Assembly: GCF_001905665.1 (NCBI RefSeq)
Contig: NZ_LIVX01000009.1
Coordinates: 293,201-357,200, forward strand
Length of the DNA: 64,000 bases
From: Streptomyces sp. CB02261
GTDB lineage: Bacteria; Actinomycetota; Actinomycetes; Streptomycetales; Streptomycetaceae
Direction: 5' to 3'
Part shown: piece by piece, positions 8,210 through 16,347 of the stretch
How the letters are laid out: each line of letters starts with the position of its first letter
Numbering within the stretch: position 1 is the stretch's first letter
Position numbers and translations under genes: made by a program
Notes under the pieces: model-generated
Told to the model about the DNA's origin: nothing
The model's database searches: none
The model's input: only the letters and a program-made list of their open reading frames with translations

Positions 8210-8826
8210 CCCTGGACACCGCACCCGGCCCGGACCGCTCGTTCCTCTTCGTGCTCGGCAGCTCGCGCTCCGACGGCAACACCGAGATACTCGCCCGCGC
8301 GGCCGCCGCGCAACTGCCCGCGGAGATCCCGCAGCGCTGGGTGGACCTGAACCGGCTGCCGCTGCCCGACTTCCAGGACGGCCGGCACGAGGGCGCCGAC
8401 TGGCCGGCCGACGAGACCGAGGAGCTGCTGCGGCAGGCGACGCTGGAGGCCACCGACATCGTCATCGCCTCGCCCCTGTACTGGTACACCCTCTCGGCCC
8501 AGACCAAGCGCTACCTCGACTACTGGTCGGGCTGGCTGAACGTCCCCGGCTCGGACTTCAAGCAGCGGATGGCGGGCCGGACGCTGTGGGGCGTGACGGC
8601 GATGGCCGACGACGACCACGCGGTGGCGGACGGCCTGACGACGACCCTGAACCACTCGGCGGCGTACCTGCGGATGCGCTTCGGCGGAGTCCTGACGGGC
8701 ACGGGCTCCCGCCCGGGCCGCGTCCGCGCCGACGAGGGGGCGATGCGCCGAGCGAAGACCTTCTTCGCCGCCGAACCGCCGCTGGCGCGGTTCCCGTACG
8801 AGGAGGGGGCGGGCGTCGCGGTGTGA
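8206..8826 (+). CDS. NADPH-dependent FMN reductase-family oxidoreductase
   Basis: A 206-residue flavodoxin-fold protein of the NADPH-dependent FMN reductase family. The phosphate-binding loop LGSSRSDGNTEILA is near residue 18, and the SPLYWYTLSAQTKRYLD segment is the typical flavin-site region. Such proteins reduce FMN or quinones with NAD(P)H in the cytosol. The ATG at 8206 was chosen because it is in frame, overlaps the preceding mini-ORF stop and has GGAG 9 bases upstream. It is transcribed away from the EamA transporter gene. Confidence 0.88.
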   Translation: MTLDTAPGPDRSFLFVLGSSRSDGNTEILARAAAAQLPAEIPQRWVDLNRLPLPDFQDGRHEGADWPADETEELLRQATLEATDIVIASPLYWYTLSAQTKRYLDYWSGWLNVPGSDFKQRMAGRTLWGVTAMADDDHAVADGLTTTLNHSAAYLRMRFGGVLTGTGSRPGRVRADEGAMRRAKTFFAAEPPLARFPYEEGAGVAV

Positions 8827-9138
8827 GGACCGCGCAGCCCGCCCCGGGCCTACGGGGTGCGGGGTTCGGGTGGGGCATGGCAGGGGCACCCGCACACGAG
8901 GTGGCGGACGCCCTGGACGCCGCTGTCACGGGTCACGCGGTCGTGCCGCCCGACGACGCAGCGCGGTGAGCGGAACTCCGGCTCGGCCGGGCGCGGTCGT
9001 GAGCGCGTGGGCGAGCGGGGAGACGGTCACCGCGTCGGTGATCTCCGGCGTCACCCACCGGTCGTCGCCCGCGCGGTCCCGGTGCGGCCCGTCGTGCCCG
9101 ACGCCGAGCACGCCTCCGGAGGGTGAGGTCCCGCCCGC
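8827..9138. other. 312-bp gap with no convincing gene
   Basis: Only short, biased-composition frames are present. A minus-strand frame at 8926-9111 (61 codons) contains a plausible protein-like stretch (DDRWVTPEITDAVTVSPLAHAL) but no ribosome site or recognised family. It might be a remnant of a decayed gene. I see no tRNA, terminator or repeat here. Confidence 0.4.
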
Positions 9139-9390
9139 CTAGAGGTAGGTCACCTGGAGGACGTATCCGCACTCGTAGCGCGGAATGAGAAGGAAGACGA
9201 ACATCCCGCCGGGGACGCGCACGTGTTCGCTCCTGGGGTTCTCGCCCTGGAACAAGGAGCCGTCGAGGTAGAGGGCTGCCGCGGCTCTGACCAGCTCGTC
9301 GGCGCTCTTCTCCACTGCGGCGATGAAGGCCGGCGGGGCGCCCCCGACCACGTACTCCTCGCTGGGGTCGTACTCCCACCTCCAACTCAC
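9139..9390 (-). CDS. Small protein, candidate RelE-like toxin of a two-gene module
   Basis: An 83-residue acidic protein starting at GTG 9390, which overlaps the stop of the upstream DUF6247 gene by four bases (GTGA), so the two are translationally coupled. The C-terminal part (GGMFVFLLIPRYECGYVLQVTYL) has the alternating-strand pattern that ends RelE/ParE folds, and the centre is a helix rich in Ala and Leu (AAVEKSADELVRAAAALYL). Pairing with a small antitoxin-like partner suggests a toxin-antitoxin module. I assign this by size, order and fold resemblance only; the catalytic residues of RelE cannot be mapped with confidence. Confidence 0.55.
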   Translation of the reverse strand: MSWRWEYDPSEEYVVGGAPPAFIAAVEKSADELVRAAAALYLDGSLFQGENPRSEHVRVPGGMFVFLLIPRYECGYVLQVTYL

Positions 9391-9740
9391 CCGCCCACCG
9401 CCCTGTGCGCGGCACGAATGATGTCCCCCGCCGCCCGCACGTACCGCCGGCTCTCCTCCGGGTCCTCGGCGATCTGGGCCAGGTACTCGGCGCGGCGCAG
9501 TTCGCGGGCGGTGTCGGGGAAGCGTTCGATCTCGATGACGGCGGCCCACTGGACCAGGAACATGCGCAGGGGGGTGATGCCGCTCTGCTCGATGGCCTCC
9601 GTCACAGCGGCGCGTTGGCTGGCGTCCATCTCGGGGAGCCGCTCGGGAGCGACGACCGCGAGGGCCGCCCGCAGAGCGGAGGGCGTCTGTTCGGGGCGCG
9701 GGATGAGTTCTCCGGTGTGCTCAGGCTGTGTCGTCACCAT
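9387..9740 (-). CDS. DUF6247-family protein, candidate antitoxin
   Basis: A 117-residue protein that I recognise as DUF6247, a family common in Streptomyces. The conserved core runs from TPSALRAALAVVAP through MDASQRAAVTEAIEQS to FLVQWAAVIEIERFP and ends in a helical AGDIIRAAHRAV. The ATG at 9740 has a strong GGAGG site six bases away. It is the first gene of a two-gene unit whose second gene starts inside its stop codon. That order (helical protein, then a compact beta-rich protein) fits antitoxin then toxin, but no DNA-binding motif is visible. Confidence 0.65.
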   Translation of the reverse strand: MVTTQPEHTGELIPRPEQTPSALRAALAVVAPERLPEMDASQRAAVTEAIEQSGITPLRMFLVQWAAVIEIERFPDTARELRRAEYLAQIAEDPEESRRYVRAAGDIIRAAHRAVGG

Positions 9741-9858
9741 GTCCTCCAAGGGGTGCCCCGGCCAGCGTATCCAGCCCCGGCACGGCCCGCGCCGACCGTC
9801 GCCACACACGTGGCCGAGCCGGGGTGAGACCCACGCCCCACCGGGGAAGAGTCCCCGC

Positions 9859-10311
9859 ATGGACGAGGAACAGGCCCGGCGGTGGCTCGCGACCGCCGTC
9901 GACGAGGCGCGGGCCGGGCTCGCCGAGGGCGGGATCCCCATCGGTGCCGCGCTCTACGGGGCCGACGGGACGCTGCTCGGGCGTGGGCGCAACCGGCGGG
10001 TGCAGGACGGGGACCCCTCGGCGCACGGGGAGACCGCCGCGTTCCGGGCGGCCGGGCGGCAGCGCTCGTACCGGGGGACGACCATGGTCACCACCCTCTC
10101 CCCCTGCTGGTACTGCTCCGGCCTGGTGCGGCAGTTCGGGATCTCGCGGGTGGTCGTCGGGGAGGCGGAGACCTTCCACGGCGGGCACGACTGGCTGGCC
10201 GAGCACGGCGTGGAGGTCGTCGTGCTCGACGACCCCGGATGCGTCGCGCTCATGCGGGAGTTCATCGCCGCGCGGCCGGAGCTCTGGCACGAGGACATCG
10301 GTGAGGAGTGA
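9859..10311 (+). CDS. Cytosine/nucleoside deaminase, Fcy1-like
   Basis: A 150-residue zinc deaminase. The HxE motif is at His56-Glu58 (AHGETAAF) and the second zinc motif at Cys83 and Cys86 (SPCWYCSGL). The C-terminal region (VVVGEAETFHGG, ARPELWHEDIGEE) follows the yeast cytosine deaminase Fcy1 closely, more so than tRNA adenosine deaminases. The expected reaction is hydrolytic deamination of cytosine to uracil in pyrimidine salvage. It stands alone between the DUF6247 pair and the ATPase gene. Confidence 0.88.
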   Translation: MDEEQARRWLATAVDEARAGLAEGGIPIGAALYGADGTLLGRGRNRRVQDGDPSAHGETAAFRAAGRQRSYRGTTMVTTLSPCWYCSGLVRQFGISRVVVGEAETFHGGHDWLAEHGVEVVVLDDPGCVALMREFIAARPELWHEDIGEE

Positions 10312-10417
10312 GGCGGGTCTCCCGGACAGCACACGTTGACAACAGAGTCGAAAAGGCGACCGCTTTCCCAACACACCGTCGATATCCTTGAGTTGACTGT
10401 GACGGGGGTGACGGGGC

Positions 10418-12487
10418 GTGGACAGGGAGCTGTACGGCCGCGAGGCGGTCCTGCACGATGCCGGGCTGGTCGCGCGTCTCAGCGGCCTCACGCGGCACGG
10501 CGCCGCCCGGGTGCCGTTCGAGCACGGCGACGATCCGCCGGTCACGGTGTTCACCGGCGGGCGGGGCACGGGGAAGACCGCCCTGCTCAAGGAGGTCCGC
10601 AACCGCTACCGGGGCTACACGCCGCTCGCCCTGCTCGACTGCGCGCACATCGAGCCGCCCGCCGACCACGGCCCCGGCTGGACCCCGGTCACCGGGGCGC
10701 TCGCCGAACTCGCCGTGCAGCTGTCGCCGAGGGTGCTCGGCGCCCGGCCAGTGCGGTTCCCCCGGCTCTCGCTCGGACTGGTGGCCGTCGCCTCGCTCAG
10801 CTGGTCCCAGGAGGACGACGAGCGGGCCCGGCGCGACCTGCTGCGGCTCGGGCCGCTGCTCGCGACCGTCGACGCGACCAGGGGCGCCGCCGCGAACTGG
10901 GTCGGCAAGGTCCTCGCCAAGCTCGCCGCCCGGTTCGCCGAGGCCACCGTCCCGCTCGCCGGACTCCTCGCGGAGGCGACCGTGGAGACCGTCCTGGAGG
11001 AGGTGTTCGGGCGCCTCCAGCGCGCCTCGGAGAGCTGGTACGGCAGCTACCGCAACGCCGGCGGGCACGGCAAGGCCGGGCTCCAGCAGCTCGCGATCGA
11101 CTTCGAACAGGGCGGCCGCCGCCGCCGCGAGGCCGAGGACTTCCTCGTCGGCGCCCTGACCGAGGACCTCCTCCACGCCTACACCGGGCTGCGGCGCGGC
11201 AGCCGCATCGGCCGCCCGCTGATCCTCCTCGACAACGCCCACGAGCCGCTCGGCCGACAGCTCGTGGAACCGGTCCTGCGCGCCCGCGCCGAGGGCCGCC
11301 GCGACCGGGTCGTCATCCTCGCCGCCTCCCGAGTGCGCGAGCACGAGGGGCTGCGGCACGCCACCCGGACCCGACTGCCCGAGACCGCGCACCGGGCGCC
11401 CTGCCCGCGCGGGACGAGCGTCGGCTCCGGCATCCTCGCCGTCGAGCTGACGCCGCTCTCCCCCGCGCAGACCCGCTCCGCGTTCGACCGTCACGACCCG
11501 GCCGGCCGGACCCCCGCCGAACTCGCCCGCGCCGTGCACCGGCTGACCGGCGGCCGCCCGCTCGGCGTGGCGCTCCTCGGCCGGGCCGCCGGCGAGGCCC
11601 CGGAGCACCTGCGGGCCGGGCTCACCCCGGGCGGACTGCTCGACCTGACCGTGGAACTGCGCGAGGACTCCCCGCCGGTGCCCGTCGCCCCGACCCTGCT
11701 CGCCGAGCTGCTTCCGGTGCGGCGGCCCGGCCCGTACGCGGTGCTCGCCGCCGCCCACGACGAGGAGTCCGCCCGGATGCTCGCCCACGCCCGGCTCCAG
11801 GGCGAGTCCCTGGACGGGGACGTGGCACTGCGCGTCCGCGACCATCTGCGCTCCGAGGACTGGCCTGAAGGGCCGGGCCACTTCGTCGCCGACCCGCTGC
11901 TCCGCGCGCTGCTCCTGCACCGGCTCCGCTTCGAGGACGGCGACCATCCCCGTTACGCCGCCTGGCACGCCGTCCACGAGACCCTGCACCGGCACTACGG
12001 GCCCGGACCCGGCCCGTACCGGCTCCATCACGACCTGGCGCTCGGCCGCACCGACGACGCCGTCACGCATCTGCGGGAGACCTTCCCCGAGCAGGACGTC
12101 GTCGGCTGGCTGGGACGGCTGCGGTTCATCGGCTCCGCCCCCTGCCCGCGGGAGCGGAACCGGACGGGCCCCGACCCGCGCCGGGCGGTCGCCCTGGGCC
12201 AGGGGGCACCCGGAGACCTGCCGCCGGGCCTCGACGGCGACACCCTCGAACTCCACCTGTCCGTGCGGCGGTTGCTGCACGCCGTATGGCTGCTGACCGA
12301 TCCGCTCGCCCTGCCCGACGACGAGGTGGCCGACCGCCTCGCGCACGAGCTGCGCCGGCTCTCCGGCCGTCACCTGTCGGGCAGCGGCGCGCTCTGGGAC
12401 GCGGCCACCCACTGGCCGCGCGACATCCGCGCCTGGCGGGAGCTGTCGCTGCCGCCGGGCCACGAGACGCCGACCGATCCGACCTGA
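10418..12487 (+). CDS. STAND-like P-loop ATPase, 689 aa
   Basis: A large cytoplasmic protein starting at GTG 10418. A Walker A motif (GGRGTGKT, residues 47-54) lies close to the N-terminus and a Walker B-like LILLDNAHE near residue 268. A GGRPLGVALL motif near residue 378 resembles the GxP motif of STAND/NB-ARC signalling ATPases. The C-terminal third is alpha-helical and histidine-rich (LHHDLALG) without a recognisable repeat. The next gene, 50 bases downstream on the same strand, encodes a membrane-anchored ligand-binding protein, so the pair may link an outside signal to this ATPase. The function is unknown. Confidence 0.75.
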   Translation: MDRELYGREAVLHDAGLVARLSGLTRHGAARVPFEHGDDPPVTVFTGGRGTGKTALLKEVRNRYRGYTPLALLDCAHIEPPADHGPGWTPVTGALAELAVQLSPRVLGARPVRFPRLSLGLVAVASLSWSQEDDERARRDLLRLGPLLATVDATRGAAANWVGKVLAKLAARFAEATVPLAGLLAEATVETVLEEVFGRLQRASESWYGSYRNAGGHGKAGLQQLAIDFEQGGRRRREAEDFLVGALTEDLLHAYTGLRRGSRIGRPLILLDNAHEPLGRQLVEPVLRARAEGRRDRVVILAASRVREHEGLRHATRTRLPETAHRAPCPRGTSVGSGILAVELTPLSPAQTRSAFDRHDPAGRTPAELARAVHRLTGGRPLGVALLGRAAGEAPEHLRAGLTPGGLLDLTVELREDSPPVPVAPTLLAELLPVRRPGPYAVLAAAHDEESARMLAHARLQGESLDGDVALRVRDHLRSEDWPEGPGHFVADPLLRALLLHRLRFEDGDHPRYAAWHAVHETLHRHYGPGPGPYRLHHDLALGRTDDAVTHLRETFPEQDVVGWLGRLRFIGSAPCPRERNRTGPDPRRAVALGQGAPGDLPPGLDGDTLELHLSVRRLLHAVWLLTDPLALPDDEVADRLAHELRRLSGRHLSGSGALWDAATHWPRDIRAWRELSLPPGHETPTDPT

Positions 12488-12537
12488 CCCGATCCGACCC
12501 GACCGGCACGCCACCCCCTGAGGACGGAGTCCGACGC

Positions 12538-14082
12538 ATGCCCGACCGACCGCTCGACCGGCTGCGGCGCCGCGTCCGCACCCCCCGCCAGAAGCTCGTC
12601 GCCGCCGTGGTCACCGCCGCCGTCGTCCTCGGCCTCGGCGGCTACGGGATCAGCCGGCTCACCACCCCGGAGGACCGTTCCTGCGCGCCGGGCGTCGACC
12701 GCCCGGCCGGCAGCTCCGAGTGCGTCGGCGTCAACGGCGGCGGCCACGCCTTCGGCATCGCCGAACTCGCCGACATCGCCGGGGCCATCCACCGCGAGAA
12801 CGCCCTCCTCAAGGCCGACGAGTACGTGACCGTCGCCGTGCTCCTGCCGCTGACCTCCACCGACAGCGGCATGCGCGTCAAGGTGCTGCACGAGCTCCAG
12901 GGCGCGTACGCCTACCAGTACCGGGCCAACCACGAATCCAACAGCGAGACCCCCAAGATCCGGCTCGTCCTCGCCAACACCGGCCAGGGCAACGCCCACT
13001 GGCGCCCCACCGTCGACCGGCTCATCACCATGACCGGCGCGCCCGACCGGCTGCGGGCCGTCTCCGGCGTCGCCACCTCCTCCACCGAGATACGCCAGGC
13101 GGTGACCGCGCTCACCGGCGCCGGGATCGCCGTCGTCGGCACCACCATCACCGCCGACGACATCGCCAACGGCCCCGGCGCGGGCAACCGCTACCCCGGC
13201 CTCGCCCGCGTCTCCCCCACCAACGGCGACGAGGCCAAGGCCCTCGCCCACTTCGGCAAGGTGGACGCCACCAAGGCCTTCCTCGTCCAGGACACCCGGA
13301 CCGGCGACCACTACACCGACACCCTCAAGTCCGCGTTCGCCGCCAACCTCAAGGGGGCCCCGCACGAGCCGGCGCTCTTCACCTCGCCCGCCGATCCGAC
13401 CGAGGAGGGCACCACCGCGAACACCTTCCGCCAGATCACCCATCTGATCTGCGACACCCGCGCCGAGACGGTCTTCTTCGCGGGCCGCCACACCCAACTG
13501 CGCCAGTTCATCAACGCGCTCGGGGCGCGCGGCTGCGTCGACCGGCCCTTCACGGTCCTGACCGGCGACGAGGGCTCGTACCTGGGGGCGGACGAGAAGC
13601 TCGACCGGAACGCCCTGAAGGCGAAGCTGACCGTGCGGTACGCGGCGCTCGCCCACCCGGACGCCTGGCGGCAGGCGCCGGGGCGGCAGGTCCCGTCGAC
13701 GGGCGGTTCGGTGGTGGCGTACTCCACGTTCCTGACGGACATCGCCCGCGCCTCGAAGGAGCCGGTGCCCCTCGCGGACGGGCAGGCGATCGTCGCCTAC
13801 GACGCGATGGCGACGGCCGTCCACGCGATCCGCCAGGCCACCCCGCAGGGCTCCCCGTTCCCGGAGCTCGCGGACGTGGTGACCCAGTGGCCGCAGGTCA
13901 AGGGCTCGCTGCGGGTGCAGGGCGCGAGCGGCTGGATCTGTCTGGACAACTACGGGAACCCGTACAACAAGGCGGTCCCGATCGTGGAACTGGCCCAGGA
14001 CGGCACCCAGCGCTTCGTGCAGATCGCGTGGCCGGAGGGCAGGCCGCCGGCCCTCTCCTGCCTGCCGCCGAAGCGCGACTGA
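12538..14082 (+). CDS. Membrane-anchored periplasmic-binding-protein-like sensor
   Basis: A 514-residue protein with a basic N-terminus and one transmembrane helix (LVAAVVTAAVVLGLGGYGI, about residues 20-38). A long extracellular domain of the Leu/Ile/Val-binding (Peripl_BP_6) type follows, shown by VAVLLPLTS, IRLVLANTGQG, VVGTTITADD and FFAGRHTQLRQFINAL. There is no lipobox and no ABC permease nearby, so it is unlikely to serve transport. The ribosome site GGAG lies before ATG 12538. It forms a two-gene unit with the upstream ATPase, which suggests sensing. Confidence 0.78.
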   Translation: MPDRPLDRLRRRVRTPRQKLVAAVVTAAVVLGLGGYGISRLTTPEDRSCAPGVDRPAGSSECVGVNGGGHAFGIAELADIAGAIHRENALLKADEYVTVAVLLPLTSTDSGMRVKVLHELQGAYAYQYRANHESNSETPKIRLVLANTGQGNAHWRPTVDRLITMTGAPDRLRAVSGVATSSTEIRQAVTALTGAGIAVVGTTITADDIANGPGAGNRYPGLARVSPTNGDEAKALAHFGKVDATKAFLVQDTRTGDHYTDTLKSAFAANLKGAPHEPALFTSPADPTEEGTTANTFRQITHLICDTRAETVFFAGRHTQLRQFINALGARGCVDRPFTVLTGDEGSYLGADEKLDRNALKAKLTVRYAALAHPDAWRQAPGRQVPSTGGSVVAYSTFLTDIARASKEPVPLADGQAIVAYDAMATAVHAIRQATPQGSPFPELADVVTQWPQVKGSLRVQGASGWICLDNYGNPYNKAVPIVELAQDGTQRFVQIAWPEGRPPALSCLPPKRD

Positions 14083-14088
14083 GTCGCC

Positions 14089-14121
14089 GCCCCCCGCCCC
14101 GTCACCCCGGGGGCGGGGGGC
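14089..14121. terminator. GC-rich hairpin after the ATPase/sensor pair
   Basis: A 12-bp inverted repeat (14089-14100 and 14110-14121, CCCCCCGCCCC-type arms) lies immediately after the sensor stop codon. It has no T-tract and probably ends the two-gene transcript. Confidence 0.6.
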
Positions 14122-14276
14122 CCGACCCGCCCGTCCCCGAACGGCCCAGCCGGGCCGGGGAGCGGTGGTCACCCCCGGCGGCTCCCCCGAAGCTGGGACA
14201 GCGGCCCGTGCGGGCATACCCCCACGCCCCGGGGGTACGAGGGCAGCCGCATGACGGGACGAAGGGAGCGCGATCC

Positions 14277-15758
14277 ATGGGAGTCGACTCGGCAGCGGCA
14301 GCCGTACCCGCGGACACGGGGACGGTCACCACGGCGGTTCCGGCCCGCCTCGACCGCCTTCCGTGGTCGCGGTGGCACTGGATGATCGTGATCGGTCTGG
14401 GCACCGTCTGGATCCTGGACGGACTCGAGGTCACGATCGTCGGCAACGTCGCCGGCCGGCTCGCGGAGGAGGGCAGCGGCCTCGCCATCACCTCGGCGCA
14501 GGTCACGGGCGTCGCGGCCGCCCTGTACGTGCTGGGAGCGTGCACCGGAGCACTGTTCTTCGGCTGGCTCACCGACCGCTACGGGCGCAAGAAGCTCTTC
14601 ATGATCACCCTGGTGGTCTATCTGGGCGCGACGGCGATGACGGCGCTGTCCTTCGAGTCCTGGTGGTTCTTCCTCTTCCGCTTCCTCACCGGCTTCGGCA
14701 TCGGCGGTGAGTACGCGGCCATCAACTCGGCGATCGACGAACTGATCCCGTCCCTCTACCGGGGCCGGGTCGACCTCATCATCAACGGCAGCTACTGGCT
14801 CGGCGCCATCGGCGGCGCCCTGCTGTCGATCGTCATGCTGGACACCGACATCTTCCCGAAGGACCTCGGCTGGCGGCTCAGCTTCGCCCTCGGCGTCGTC
14901 CTCGGCCTCGTCATCCTGCTCGTCCGCCGGCACGTCCCGGAGAGTCCACGCTGGCAGTTCATCCACGGCCGGGGCGAGGCCGCCGAGGAGCTGGTGTCGA
15001 CGGTCGAGCGCGAGATCGAGCAGGAGAAGGGCGAGCCGCTGCCGCCGCCGGCCGGTGAGATCACGATCCACCAGCGCAAGAGCATCGGCTTCGGGATGAT
15101 CGCCAGGACGGTCTTCACCCGCTATCCGCGCCGCGCGGTCCTCAGCCTCTCGCTCTTCATCGGGCAGGCGTTCCTCTACAACGCCATCACCTTCGGCTTC
15201 GGCGCCATCCTCACCACGTTCTTCGACGTGCCGACCGGGAGCACCGGCTACTACTTCGCCGTCATCGCGGCGGGCAACTTCGTCGGCCCGCTGCTGCTCG
15301 GCAAGCTCTTCGACACCGTCGGACGCCGGATCATGATCTCCTCGACGTACGTGCTGTCGGGTCTGCTCCTGTTCGTGACGGCGTGGCTGTTCGACCGGGG
15401 CTCGCTGACGGCGACGACCCTGACGGCGTGCTGGTGCGTGGTGCTGTTCTTCGCGTCGACCGGTGCCTCCAGCGCGTACCTGACGGTCTCCGAGATCTTC
15501 CCCATGGAGACCCGGGCGATGGCCATCGCCTTCTTCTACGCGATCGGCACCGCGGCCGGCGGTATCAGCGGCCCGCTGGTCTTCGCCGAGCTCACCGAGT
15601 CGGGCGTGGTCGGCGACACGGTCCTCGCGTTCCAGATCGGCGCGGGCCTGATGTGCGCCGCCGGTCTCGTGGCGGCGTTCCTCGCGGTGAACGCGGAGCG
15701 GCGCTCGCTGGAGGACATCGCCGAGCCGCTGTCGGTGGCGAAGCAGGAAGCCTCCTAG
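14277..15758 (+). CDS. MFS transporter (metabolite:H+ symporter / sugar porter type)
   Basis: A 493-residue twelve-helix MFS carrier. The signatures are the loop GWLTDRYGRKKLF between helices 2 and 3, RFLTGFGIGGEYAAINSAIDE in helix 4-5, and the PESPRWQFIHGR sequence typical of the sugar porter and metabolite:H+ symporter branch. The ATG at 14277 is preceded by AAGGGAG. The conserved acidic and arginine residues around helices 4-5 suggest proton symport of an organic anion or sugar, but the substrate is not identifiable. No catabolic genes are linked. Confidence 0.88.
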   Translation: MGVDSAAAAVPADTGTVTTAVPARLDRLPWSRWHWMIVIGLGTVWILDGLEVTIVGNVAGRLAEEGSGLAITSAQVTGVAAALYVLGACTGALFFGWLTDRYGRKKLFMITLVVYLGATAMTALSFESWWFFLFRFLTGFGIGGEYAAINSAIDELIPSLYRGRVDLIINGSYWLGAIGGALLSIVMLDTDIFPKDLGWRLSFALGVVLGLVILLVRRHVPESPRWQFIHGRGEAAEELVSTVEREIEQEKGEPLPPPAGEITIHQRKSIGFGMIARTVFTRYPRRAVLSLSLFIGQAFLYNAITFGFGAILTTFFDVPTGSTGYYFAVIAAGNFVGPLLLGKLFDTVGRRIMISSTYVLSGLLLFVTAWLFDRGSLTATTLTACWCVVLFFASTGASSAYLTVSEIFPMETRAMAIAFFYAIGTAAGGISGPLVFAELTESGVVGDTVLAFQIGAGLMCAAGLVAAFLAVNAERRSLEDIAEPLSVAKQEAS

Positions 15759-15770
15759 CCGGTCCGGAGG

Positions 15771-16310
15771 TCAGGGCTCCCACTTCGGCCAGGGGGTGTC
15801 GTCGCGTTCGTACAGCTCCCGCAGGTGCCGCCACCGCTCGGACGTCCGCTCCCGCCAGTCGGCGGGGTGGCCGTCCAGGGTGCGGGCCAGCCACTCGAAG
15901 TGGTCGTGCCAGGCGGCGAGGCGGTCGAGCCGGTGCTCGCGCGGCCCCCGCAGTTCGTTGGTGAAACGCAGCACGGTCGACCCCTCGCCACCGGGTCCGG
16001 CCCCTGGCTCCAGGCGGAACCGGATCCGGCCGTGCGTCGGATCGACCGTGTACTCGGCCACGCGCTCGGGGTCCCACGCGGTCACCCGCCCCGCGTCCTC
16101 GGTGTCGCCGCTGGTCAGCCGGTGCAGGGTGACCCGGCCGCCGAGCCGCGGTTCCAGCGGGTCGACCGCGCACAGCCAGCCGGCCAGGCCCTCGGGCGAG
16201 GCGACGGCCGTCCACACCGCCGGTACGGGGTGCGGCAGGTCCACCACGAACCGCAGCACGTGCCGGTCCCCGTCGTGGGTCTCGCTCCGGCCCCGGGGTA
16301 TCTCGCTCAT
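15771..16310 (-). CDS. SRPBCC (AHSA1-like) domain protein
   Basis: A 179-residue protein with the START/SRPBCC fold pattern of AHSA1-like proteins: LRFVVDLPHPVPAVWTAVASPEGLAGWL at the N-terminus and VLRFTNEL in the middle, then a tryptophan-rich helix (AAWHDHFEWLARTLDG). These proteins bind hydrophobic ligands or act as Hsp90 co-chaperone relatives; none is established here. It converges on the MFS gene and is upstream, on the same strand, of ccsB with 38 bases between. Confidence 0.82.
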   Translation of the reverse strand: MSEIPRGRSETHDGDRHVLRFVVDLPHPVPAVWTAVASPEGLAGWLCAVDPLEPRLGGRVTLHRLTSGDTEDAGRVTAWDPERVAEYTVDPTHGRIRFRLEPGAGPGGEGSTVLRFTNELRGPREHRLDRLAAWHDHFEWLARTLDGHPADWRERTSERWRHLRELYERDDTPWPKWEP

Positions 16311-16347
16311 GTCTCCAGCGTGGCCCCGGGGCGGAGCCGCTGCCAGC

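Noticed and set aside
8926..9111. Possible 61-codon minus-strand gene in the 8.8-9.1 kb gap
   Set aside because: It has no ribosome site and no recognised family. I left it as a possible remnant only.
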